Assembly (NCBI GenBank): GCA_958296105.1
Contig: OY282441.1
Span: 310,001 to 374,000 of the forward strand
DNA length: 64,000 nucleotides
Source of the DNA: an uncultured Dehalococcoidia bacterium
GTDB lineage: Bacteria > Chloroflexota > Dehalococcoidia > Lucifugimonadales > UBA1123
Direction of reading: 5' to 3'
Shown: positions 48,423 through 56,097 of the stretch, one piece after another
Position numbering within the stretch: position 1 is the stretch's first letter
Layout of the letters: every line of letters begins with the position of its first letter
Notes under the pieces: generated by a model
Database searches by the model: none
Told to the model about the DNA's origin: nothing
Seen by the model: only the letters and a program-made list of their open reading frames with translations
Position numbers and translations under genes: made by a program

Positions 48423-48429
48423 CCCAGCC

Positions 48430-49692
48430 CTACTCCTGCGCCCTCAATCTGGACGCGAACAGCAGGTATGGGATTGACACCGCCAGCCCCGCCAGCCCCA
48501 TGGCCGCGAGCGCCCAGCTCACAGACGTTACCCCCGCGAACCAACCAACCAGCAGGCTAGACCCCACCACGAACCCTTGACCGATCCTCTGAAGGCTCGT
48601 GACCCGCCCCCTCAGAGCGTCCGGAGTCAGCGTCTGCGTCAGCGTGCCGTTGGTCGTGCGAAACGCCGTCTGGCTTGCGGCAAACAGCGCGATCACCAGC
48701 AAGGCGACGGGCAGCCAAGCGGCTTGCGTCAGCGCGAGCGCGAGCGCAGAGCTGGCTATGGCAGTGATCAGACACACCATCCCCCGCCTTATGAAGAACC
48801 CGAACGATGCGATGGTCAGCGCCATCAGCAGCCCGCCGAAGCCGTTTATCGCCAGCATGTAGCCGCCAACGTCCGCGCCCCTGCCGAGAATCTCACTCGT
48901 GAACAGCGGCAGCAGGAAGATCACCGGCTGAAGCAGCACGTTCGGCGTCACCGTCAGGCTGATGAGCAGGAACAGCACCCTGTTTCCAGACCAGATATAG
49001 GCGAACCCCTCGGCTAGCTCTCGCCAGAATCCGCCCCCGCGCCGCCCTGCGCCATCCCTGCGAGCCGCCGCGTATGGCGTTCGCATCGGAACGAAGGCAA
49101 GCACCATACCAACGTACAGCAGGGATTCGATGGTGAAATTCCAGAAGAAGCCCAGAGACGCCACCAGAATTCCCCCGACGAAAGGCCCCACCGCCCGAGT
49201 TCCCGGAATGGTCAGAACGTTCGTGGCGTATGCGTTGCCCAGCATGTGCCTCGGAACCGTGTTGGCGATCAGCGCCTGGCGCATCGGCTGGGTTATCGAC
49301 AGACAGCACCCGCTCACCACCGCGTAGGCGAACACGTGCCAGACCTCCACCACGTCCAGCGCCACCAGCCACGCGAACCCGAACGCGAACGCCGCCATGA
49401 AGCACTGGATGGACATGATCAGCTTGCGCCGGTCTACCCTGTCTCCCAGCACCCCGCCTATCGGCCCGATCACCAGCCCGGGCAGCGTGTTCATGCCGCC
49501 CACTCCAACGACCAGCAGCGCGGACGCCTCCATCCCCTGCGTCAGACGACTGACCAGCCAGCCGAGCGTGAGCAGCTGAAGCCAGTGCGCCGTATTGGCG
49601 AAGAAATTTCCGACCCACAGGAACCTGTAATCTCGGTGCGCGATCCACGCATCGAGAGTCCGGGGCCTGGGAAACCATGCTCGTCCCGCTAT
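48430..49692 (-). CDS. Major facilitator superfamily transporter (start uncertain)
   Basis: About 420 residues with MFS topology: loop 2-3 motif LGDRVDRRKLIM, a repeat-like central region and twelve predicted helices. Probably an efflux carrier. The frame extends past ATG 49533 to include the typical first helix (DYRFLWVGNFFANTAHWLQ), but before that helix there is no ATG, GTG or TTG. An ATA at 49692 lies 8 nt after GGGAG (49701-49705), directly after an in-frame TAA, so an ATA start is suggested. Otherwise a frameshift joins the out-of-frame ATG at 49678. Substrate unknown. Convergent with the NYN gene. Confidence 0.75.
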   Translation of the reverse strand: MAGRAWFPRPRTLDAWIAHRDYRFLWVGNFFANTAHWLQLLTLGWLVSRLTQGMEASALLVVGVGGMNTLPGLVIGPIGGVLGDRVDRRKLIMSIQCFMAAFAFGFAWLVALDVVEVWHVFAYAVVSGCCLSITQPMRQALIANTVPRHMLGNAYATNVLTIPGTRAVGPFVGGILVASLGFFWNFTIESLLYVGMVLAFVPMRTPYAAARRDGAGRRGGGFWRELAEGFAYIWSGNRVLFLLISLTVTPNVLLQPVIFLLPLFTSEILGRGADVGGYMLAINGFGGLLMALTIASFGFFIRRGMVCLITAIASSALALALTQAAWLPVALLVIALFAASQTAFRTTNGTLTQTLTPDALRGRVTSLQRIGQGFVVGSSLLVGWFAGVTSVSWALAAMGLAGLAVSIPYLLFASRLRAQE

Positions 49693-49931
49693 TTACGACG
49701 CTCCCAAGAAGTATCCACCCAGAATCATGCAGCAGTCGTTGAAGTACAGATTCGCCCCATCGTTCGAGTACACCCCAGAATCATACAGCAGTCGTCCGAC
49801 ATCTGTAACAGCCAGCCATCTTCCGAGAGCCGCTCTTTTGACCAGCCGCTCCGTTTTCAGCGCAGACGCGCAGGCTGTACACTATTTTTCACAATACCCT
49901 CATGTCAAACGCAACTTGGGAGATCCGCCCC

Positions 49932-50768
49932 ATGCTCGACCCAGACACCACTTGGCCGAACTTCAGCGAAGGCGACCTCGACTTCGTCATCGAAAACGTC
50001 GCTCCCGACGCCGCCGACCCTGCCGCCCTCAAGAAACTCGTCTCTCAAGACCCTCAGTTCAGAGATGCCATGGTGGGAGACGACTCTCTGCTGGAGCGAA
50101 TCCTAAACGACGAGGAGATATTCCTGCGCATCTCGCCCGCGCTCTACTTCGAGATACTTCTACGCCGCTCGTACCGCGACCTAGAGACCGCATCGTACAC
50201 TGAGGAGCGCGAGGGTAGGGCGTCGATACCCGTATTCGACACGCCGGACGTGCTGAAGTTTATGAAGCGGCCCGGCGTGATCGAGTATCTCGCGTCCATG
50301 ATGGCGTCCTTCACGCGCATCCACAGCTACGTAGTCCCCGTTCGGGTCAGAAAGGGCATCCGCCGCCGCGTCCGCTACAGCGACATGGACGTAGACAGCC
50401 TCATCCACTTCGCCGCCAGCGCCGACCCCGCCCAGCGCTTCGGATACTACAAGAGAATCGCGGACGTGTGCCTGTTTCTGTCGGGCGTCTTCCCAGACAG
50501 CGCCTCGCGCCGAACTGTCGTGGCAGGCTCGACGCCTGCGGGCAGTCGATGGAGGCTTCGCCGCACCATAGAGGAGTACGAGCGCGAGGGTCGAAGATTC
50601 TACGGACTGGCGCAAGATCACCCCGCAGCCCGCGCATTGGAGCTGTCCGCCGTGTTCGCCACTCTGAGGGAAGACTTCACCTCTGCGCGCAAGCCGCTGA
50701 CGTTCGTGGCAACCAGATTCCTTCACGCCCAGAAGCGCAGGCTCTTCGGGATAGCGCCCGCTTCGTAA
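49932..50768 (+). CDS. Hypothetical protein
   Basis: A 278-residue protein I do not recognise. It is acidic in the first 60 residues and increasingly basic later, with an LRISPALYFEILLRRSYRDLE helix, a PDVLKFMKRPGVIEYLASMMASF region and an RKGIRRRVRYSD basic patch. Mostly helical, soluble, no signal peptide. ATG 49932 is favoured since GGGAG lies 9 nt before; ATG 49902 adds ten residues and would include that site. A solitary gene between the divergent MFS gene and a tandem repeat beside tRNA-Leu. Confidence 0.7.
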   Translation: MLDPDTTWPNFSEGDLDFVIENVAPDAADPAALKKLVSQDPQFRDAMVGDDSLLERILNDEEIFLRISPALYFEILLRRSYRDLETASYTEEREGRASIPVFDTPDVLKFMKRPGVIEYLASMMASFTRIHSYVVPVRVRKGIRRRVRYSDMDVDSLIHFAASADPAQRFGYYKRIADVCLFLSGVFPDSASRRTVVAGSTPAGSRWRLRRTIEEYEREGRRFYGLAQDHPAARALELSAVFATLREDFTSARKPLTFVATRFLHAQKRRLFGIAPAS

Positions 50769-50936
50769 CCTGCCCGCGCGCGGCTGGCGAAGGCCCTAGT
50801 GAAGGTCTATGGCCCGAAACAAGATGCGCGTCTTTCGGCGCACCCTGCCCGCGCGCGACTGGCGAAGGCCCTAGTGAAGGTCTATGGCCCGAAACAAGAT
50901 GCGCGTCTTTCGGCGCACCCTGCCCGCGCGCGGCGC
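50769..50936. repeat. 75-bp tandem repeat next to tRNA-Leu
   Basis: Units at 50769-50843 and 50844-50918 are almost identical (a single GGCTGG to GACTGG change seen), and a third begins at 50919 and is cut off just before the tRNA CCA end at 50937. Each unit contains GGCGAAGGCCCTAGTGAAGG and ATGCGCGTCTTTCGGCGCA. On the minus strand they lie immediately downstream of the tRNA, so they could form part of its 3' trailer. Confidence 0.85.
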
Positions 50937-51024
50937 TGGTGCCCAGGAAGGGACTCGAACCCCCACACCCCGCGAAGGGTAGCGGATTTTAAGTCCGCCG
51001 CGTCTGCCATTTCGCCACCTGGGC
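50937..51024 (-). tRNA. tRNA-Leu (UAA)
   Basis: The minus strand reads GCCCAGG at the 5' end, pairing with CCTGGGC before A and an encoded CCA (50939-50937). The anticodon arm is GCGGA-CTTAAAA-TCCGC, so the anticodon is UAA. A long variable arm (about 15 nt, with an ACCC/GGGT-type stem) marks a class II tRNA, and the T arm contains GGTTCGAGTC. Total 88 nt including CCA. It decodes UUA and UUG. Confidence 0.95.
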
Positions 51025-51092
51025 TTGTGGTCGCCAATCGCGGCGCGCTTCATTCCGCCGCCCGTCACACGCGCGCGCCGCGAGATTCGCGC

Positions 51093-53132
51093 CTATAAGA
51101 ACAGCGGCGCGAAGACCAGCGCGACTATGCTCATCAGCTTGATCAGGATGTTCAGCGCAGGCCCCGAAGTGTCCTTGAACGGATCGCCCACCGTGTCCCC
51201 GACCACCGCCGCCTCGTGCGGAAGCGAGCCTTTTCCGCCATGCGCCCCCGCCTCGATGTACTTCTTCGCGTTGTCCCACGCGCCGCCCGCGTTCGCCATC
51301 ATTATCGCCAGCAGGAAGCCGGACGAGATCGAGCCGATCAGCAGCCCGCCGAGCGCCTCCGCCCCCAGTATCGCGCCTATCGCCACCGGCGCCACTATGG
51401 CAAGCACGCCGGGAAGCACCATCTCTTTCATCGCCCCTCGCGTGCTTATGTCCACCGCGCGCGTGTAGTCCGCCGGAGCGCTGCCCTCGCGCAGTCCCGG
51501 AATCTCGCGGAACTGCCGCCGAACCTCCTCCACCATCGCGCCCGCCGCGCGCCCTACCGCCTGCATCGTCAGCGCGCCGAACAGGAACGGCATCAGCGCC
51601 CCAACCAGAAGGCCCATCAGCACGTTCAGGTCTCTCAGATCGAAGGCGTTCGCCCCAGTCACCGCCGAGTACGCCGCCATCAGCGCCAGCGCGGTCAGCA
51701 CCGCCGACCCGATTGCGAACCCCTTGCCCGTTGCCGCCGTGGTGTTGCCGAGCGAGTCCAGAGCGTCCGTGCGCTCTCTGACGGACGGGTCCAGCCCCGC
51801 CTGCTCCGCTATGCCGCCCGCATTGTCCGCCACGGGCCCGTAGGCGTCCGTAGCCAGCGTGATTCCCAGCGTGGAGAGCATCCCCACAGCCGCCAGCGCA
51901 ACCCCGTAGGTACCCGCCAGATCGTTCGCCAGCCACATCGCCACCACGATCACCACCGCCGGAACCAGCGTGCTGACCATTCCCAGCCCAAGCCCGCCGA
52001 TGATCACCGTAGCGGGCCCGGTCAGCGCCTGATCTGCTATGCCCCTCGTGAACTTGTACTCGTAGCTCGTATAGACCTCGGACGACGTGCCGATGATCTG
52101 TCCAGCCACCAGCCCGGTCAGCACCACCCAGAACAGGTTGAAGTTCATATCCAGCAGGATCAGCGCCGCCGCCGTGCCGATCAGCACCAAGACCCCCGCG
52201 CCGAATATGCCTATCCTGAGCGACCACAGCAGCGACCCCATGCTCGCGCCCTCTTTGGTGCGAACCAAGAACGTGCCTATGATAGAAGCGAATATGCCAA
52301 TCGTGGCGATCAGCATGGGAAGAACGAGTATGTTCGCGTCGAACTCTCCCGGCTGCACTATCCCCAGCGCGGCGACGCCCGCCACGCCCAGCGCGATCGT
52401 GGCGATGATCGAGCCTGTGTAACTCTCGAACAGGTCCGCCCCCATACCCGCCACGTCGCCCACGTTGTCGCCCACGTTGTCGGCGACGGTGGCGGGATTG
52501 CGCGGGTCGTCCTCGTCCAGACCCTCCTCGATCTTGCCCACCAGATCGGCGCCAACGTCGGCCGCCTTCGTGTATATCCCGCCGCCCACTCTGGCGAACA
52601 GCGCGATGGAAGACGCCCCGAAGCCGAAGCCCGCTACCACGCTTATGTCCTGAAATATCAGGTACACGGCGCAGAGGCCGATCAGCCCGATTCCGACCAC
52701 GCTCGCGCCCATCACCGTGCCGGAGCTGAACGCGATCCTCAGCGCCGAGTTCAGCCCTATCTGCGCCTGAACAGTCGTGCGCGTGTTCGCGCGCACCGCT
52801 ATGCTCATGCCGATGAACCCCGCCAGCCCGGAGCCTATGGCGCCCACCAGATACGAGAGCGCGGTGGCGGGAACGCCGCTCGCCTCTCTGTCTATCTTGT
52901 TCAGCACGTCGTAGTCGATGAACACCGCAAGGACGATGAACACCGCGAGAACGAACACCGCCAGCAGGCGATACTCGCGCGAGAGAAAAGCCATCGCCCC
53001 CTCTCGAATGGCGTTTCCTATGAAGCGCACCTCTTCGCTGCCCTCGTCCGATCTGAGAATGCGCATCGTGAGGATAGCCGAGAACCCGAGCGCCACCACC
53101 CCGGCCGCGATCGCCATTAGCAGTATAATCAC
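51093..53132 (-). CDS. hppA: Membrane-bound ion-translocating pyrophosphatase
   Basis: A 679-residue, about 16-helix protein that hydrolyses pyrophosphate and pumps H+ or Na+ across the membrane. The catalytic loop [35 protein letters not shown] and the second acidic loop ([17 protein letters not shown]) are intact. The sequence [15 protein letters not shown] has Ala where K+-independent enzymes have Lys, so it is the K+-dependent type; this subgroup includes Na+ pumps and some H+ pumps. GTG 53132 is taken because GGAGG is 6 nt upstream; the longer TTG form at 53147 includes that site. Possibly an energy saver recycling PPi. Confidence 0.94.
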   Translation of the reverse strand: MIILLMAIAAGVVALGFSAILTMRILRSDEGSEEVRFIGNAIREGAMAFLSREYRLLAVFVLAVFIVLAVFIDYDVLNKIDREASGVPATALSYLVGAIGSGLAGFIGMSIAVRANTRTTVQAQIGLNSALRIAFSSGTVMGASVVGIGLIGLCAVYLIFQDISVVAGFGFGASSIALFARVGGGIYTKAADVGADLVGKIEEGLDEDDPRNPATVADNVGDNVGDVAGMGADLFESYTGSIIATIALGVAGVAALGIVQPGEFDANILVLPMLIATIGIFASIIGTFLVRTKEGASMGSLLWSLRIGIFGAGVLVLIGTAAALILLDMNFNLFWVVLTGLVAGQIIGTSSEVYTSYEYKFTRGIADQALTGPATVIIGGLGLGMVSTLVPAVVIVVAMWLANDLAGTYGVALAAVGMLSTLGITLATDAYGPVADNAGGIAEQAGLDPSVRERTDALDSLGNTTAATGKGFAIGSAVLTALALMAAYSAVTGANAFDLRDLNVLMGLLVGALMPFLFGALTMQAVGRAAGAMVEEVRRQFREIPGLREGSAPADYTRAVDISTRGAMKEMVLPGVLAIVAPVAIGAILGAEALGGLLIGSISSGFLLAIMMANAGGAWDNAKKYIEAGAHGGKGSLPHEAAVVGDTVGDPFKDTSGPALNILIKLMSIVALVFAPLFL

Positions 53133-53521
53133 TTCACGCCTCCACAAAAACAGCCTCCCAAAACACCGGGAGGCCGCAAGTCGTCAGATACTCATTTCGT
53201 CGAAAACCTACCACAGACAGACCGATCCGGTCAAGACGCGCCGCCAATGGCATTCTCAGCGCGCGCTGGTTCTATAAGCTCGCATTGCCCATATATAGAA
53301 GAGCAGCCAGTTTAGAACAGCGCCCAGCGAACCCCTCTCCCTGTTGGAACAGCGCCCAGCGAATCCCCTCTCCCTTGACGTGAGAGGGCTAGGGTGAGGG
53401 TGAACACCTTCAGCGGACTGACCGAAAACTCCGAACTCTCTTGACGTGAGAGGGCTAAGGTGAGGGTGAACATGAAACCGCCATTTCACACCACATCCCA
53501 AGAATACCCCGCTTCATCATA
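53133..53521. repeat. Intergenic region with direct and palindromic repeats
   Basis: GAACAGCGCCCAGCGAA followed by CCCCTCTCCCT occurs twice (near 53313 and 53345). Two units containing TTGACGTGAGAGGGCTA and GGTGAGGGTGAAC lie at about 53375-53405 and 53440-53472. They belong to the CTCCC/GGGAG family, but the arms are asymmetric here (CTCTCCCTTGACGTGAGAGGG). No gene is seen in this stretch. Confidence 0.8.
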
Positions 53522-53549
53522 TTGACATTGTACCCCATATCCATATCAT
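53522..53549 (+). promoter_or_regulatory. Predicted promoter of the beta-propeller lipoprotein
   Basis: TTGACA (53522-53527), 16 bp, TATCAT (53544-53549), 75 bp before the GTG. Consensus -35 and one mismatch in the -10. Confidence 0.6.
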
Positions 53550-53623
53550 CTAATGGTCGGCAGACCCTTGGTTTCCCCCTTGCGCTGCCATCACGCCGCA
53601 AACGAAAGAGGAGCTTCGGCAAC

Positions 53624-54841
53624 GTGAAACTGCAAACCCCACCAACTTGCATGTCGCATACACTCGGAGCAGCCGCTGCGATTATCTTCGCCGCGCTGCT
53701 GGCGGTCGCATGTGACTCACCCCCACCGCGAACGGTCGAGGTCATCAAAGAGGTCGAAGTTCCCGTCGAAGTGGTCAAGGAAGTGGTGCGAACGGTCGAA
53801 GTCCCGGTCGAGGTTATCAAAGAGGTCGAAGTTCCCGTCGAGGTCGTCAAGGAAGTGGTGCGAACGGTCGAAGTCGAGGTCATCAAGGAAGTCGAAGTTC
53901 CTGTCGAAGTCGTCAAGGAAGTGGTGCGAACGGTCGAAGTCGTCGTTACCCCTGCGCCATCGCCCACACCGTCCGATCCACCCACGCCCACGCCCGTACC
54001 AGCCCATTACAAAATCGCTTTCTCTTCAGGTCGAGACGGCAATTACGAAATCTACACGGCGGACTCGGATGGCAGGAACGTAAAGCGCATCACGTTCACC
54101 TCGTTTGACGAACACCCTTATGATTGGTCTCAAGATGGGAATATGATTTCATATGATACATCCTTCACCCAAGACGATAACCGTCGGAGTTTGATCTTTA
54201 CGGCTAATGCCGACGGCGCTAACCAGAGGCCGATACGCGAAGAGCTGGGCGGCAGCGATGGCTGGCCTGTATTTTCTCCATCAGGCGAAGAGGTGGTCTT
54301 CATGTCGAATAGGAGCGGCAGCTGGGATATCTACACCATTGGGGTCGATGGCGCGAATCCCAGACAGATCACGTTTAGCGACAACGATGATATTCGCCCT
54401 GATTGGTCGCCGGACGGCAGACATATTGCATACTCGTCCGAACGGGACGGCAACTGGCAGATCTACTTGGTGGATATCCAAACCGGCGACGAGCGCAGGA
54501 TAACCTCGGGAATCGCCAACAATAGACAGCCAAAGTTCTCCCCCAACGGCAAAGAGATCGCATATCACAGCATCAGCGGAGATCCAAGCACAACAGGCGG
54601 TATAACAGAACTGTTCGTTCTCGACTTGGAATCCCTCGCTGCAAGGCAGGTCACTCGACTCGGTAAATCTTCATGCTGCACGAGCTGGTCTCCGGACGCC
54701 AAGTTCATATATTTTGAGATATACGAGGAAGGCCAGTCCGATATCTACCGAATCTCGCCTGACGGCGGCTTTCCGGAAGCGATCGTACAGAGCGAGTCCT
54801 ATGAGGGCAGAGTCGTCGTATCGCCGTTCATCGAGCGGTAG
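53624..54841 (+). CDS. Lipoprotein with VEV/KEV repeat stalk and TolB-like beta-propeller
   Basis: A 405-residue secreted lipoprotein. A hydrophobic signal ends with the lipobox LAVAC (about Cys30). Next comes a repeat stalk of VEVPVEVVKEVVRT units (residues 35-110, encoded by near-identical DNA), a Thr/Pro hinge, then a propeller of PD40-like repeats such as FSSGRDGNYEIYTADSDGRN, DWSPDGRHIAYSSERDGN and FSPNGKEIAYHS. Related propellers occur in TolB and bind proteins; no enzymatic motif is seen. GTG 53624 has AGAGGAG 10 nt upstream; ATG 53651 (MSHTLGA) is a shorter alternative that would also work as a signal peptide. Probably cell-surface. Confidence 0.85.
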   Translation: MKLQTPPTCMSHTLGAAAAIIFAALLAVACDSPPPRTVEVIKEVEVPVEVVKEVVRTVEVPVEVIKEVEVPVEVVKEVVRTVEVEVIKEVEVPVEVVKEVVRTVEVVVTPAPSPTPSDPPTPTPVPAHYKIAFSSGRDGNYEIYTADSDGRNVKRITFTSFDEHPYDWSQDGNMISYDTSFTQDDNRRSLIFTANADGANQRPIREELGGSDGWPVFSPSGEEVVFMSNRSGSWDIYTIGVDGANPRQITFSDNDDIRPDWSPDGRHIAYSSERDGNWQIYLVDIQTGDERRITSGIANNRQPKFSPNGKEIAYHSISGDPSTTGGITELFVLDLESLAARQVTRLGKSSCCTSWSPDAKFIYFEIYEEGQSDIYRISPDGGFPEAIVQSESYEGRVVVSPFIER

Positions 54842-54923
54842 GCTGTAATCCCTCGCATCCGCTGAGTGAACCGACGAGTGTTCGATCAGCAGTCGAAGAA
54901 AGTACCATCCCGGAGGCGCTGTC

Positions 54924-55844
54924 ATGCTCGAAATCGAACCCTCCAGGCTGACCCCCGTTCCCAACACCGCCAACGGGGGACAGCCAAAGTTCGCCCACCC
55001 CAGCGAGCGCGAGTTCGCCCGAATTCTCGACTTCTACGGCTTGCGCTGGATCTACGAACCCCTCTCGTTCCCGCTCGAATGGGACGACTCCCAGCGCGCC
55101 GCCCAGATGATGACCCCTGACTTCTACCTCCCAGACCTCGACCTCTACCTAGAGCTCACCACCATGAAGCAGTCTCTCGTCACCCAGAAGAACCGAAAGC
55201 TCCGAAAGCTCAGGCAGCTATACCCAGACATCAACATCAAGCTCCTATATAGGAAGGACTTCCATCGCCTGCTCGCCAAGTTCGGCTTCGGCCCCCTCGC
55301 AGAGTCGGACATCCCCCGAATATCCAGAGTGCTGTACACCGAGCGCCAGATCCAGCAGAAGGTACAGGAGCTCGGCAGGACGATATCCCGCGACTACGCC
55401 CGCCGCCGCCCCGTCCTCATCGGCGTCCAGCGCGGGATGGTCTGCTTCATGGCAGACATCATGCGCCATGTCTCGCTGCCGGTCAGGATGGATTTCATGT
55501 CCATCTCCAACTACTCCGGAGAGGATGGATCGGACATCGAGATCACCAAGGGACTCGATCTGAGCATAGAGGGCGACGACGTCATCCTGATCGAAGACAT
55601 CGTCGATACCGGGATGACCCTGAACTGGCTCATCGGCTATCTGCGCTCGCTCCGTCCCGCCAGCCTCGAAATCTGCGCGCTGCTGGACAAGCGCGCGAGA
55701 CGGATAGCGGACGTGGACATCAGATACACCGGCTTCGACGCGCCCGACGAGTTTCTGGTCGGCTACGGACTGGACCACATGGAGACCTACCGAAACCTGC
55801 CGTTCGTCGGAGTGCTGAAGCCAGAGGAGGGAAGCCGAAAATGA
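54924..55844 (+). CDS. PD-(D/E)XK-like domain fused to hypoxanthine phosphoribosyltransferase
   Basis: A 306-residue two-domain protein. Residues 145-306 are a purine phosphoribosyltransferase: the PRPP loop is VILIEDIVDTGMTL (about 220-233), the family's MDFMSISNYSG lies before it, and the C-terminal FVGVLKPEE end is typical of Hpt. Residues 20-135 resemble a restriction-endonuclease-like fold: SEREFARILDFYG helix, then TPDFYLPDLDLYLELTTMK with P65-D66 and E77-x-T, in place of E-x-K. The combination is unusual. Hpt converts hypoxanthine or guanine to IMP or GMP. Start ATG 54924 with GGAGG 8-12 nt upstream. The next small frame overlaps its stop as ATGA. Confidence 0.8.
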   Translation: MLEIEPSRLTPVPNTANGGQPKFAHPSEREFARILDFYGLRWIYEPLSFPLEWDDSQRAAQMMTPDFYLPDLDLYLELTTMKQSLVTQKNRKLRKLRQLYPDINIKLLYRKDFHRLLAKFGFGPLAESDIPRISRVLYTERQIQQKVQELGRTISRDYARRRPVLIGVQRGMVCFMADIMRHVSLPVRMDFMSISNYSGEDGSDIEITKGLDLSIEGDDVILIEDIVDTGMTLNWLIGYLRSLRPASLEICALLDKRARRIADVDIRYTGFDAPDEFLVGYGLDHMETYRNLPFVGVLKPEEGSRK

Positions 55845-56074
55845 GTACGCCCCAACAGGCTTCGCCTATCTGCTCTCCGCTCTCCAGCCTCGACGTGTGG
55901 GCCGCCGCCGCTCGGATAGCTTCGCGCATTGGGCTAGGTCCATTGGGACGTACTTCAAGCCTATACCCCGCGCCCGCCCGTGTCAACCCGAATGTCCAGA
56001 ACTCGGCTGCGCTGAAAACGAGCAGCCGACCAGAAGAGCGGCTCGCAGTGATCGCCCCTCGTCTGAGCAGATAG
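55841..56074 (+). CDS. Possible small protein coupled to the phosphoribosyltransferase
   Basis: A 77-residue frame starting at an ATG that overlaps the previous stop (ATGA), with GGAGGG about 8 nt upstream, so initiation looks good. The product (MSTPQQASPICSPLSS and onward) is Ala/Ser/Pro-rich with no recognised domain. It could be a true small gene, a remnant of a longer one, or chance. It ends 24 bp before the S9 peptidase start. Confidence 0.35.
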   Translation: MSTPQQASPICSPLSSLDVWAAAARIASRIGLGPLGRTSSLYPAPARVNPNVQNSAALKTSSRPEERLAVIAPRLSR

Positions 56075-56097
56075 AACAGCCCCGCAGCGAGGACAAG

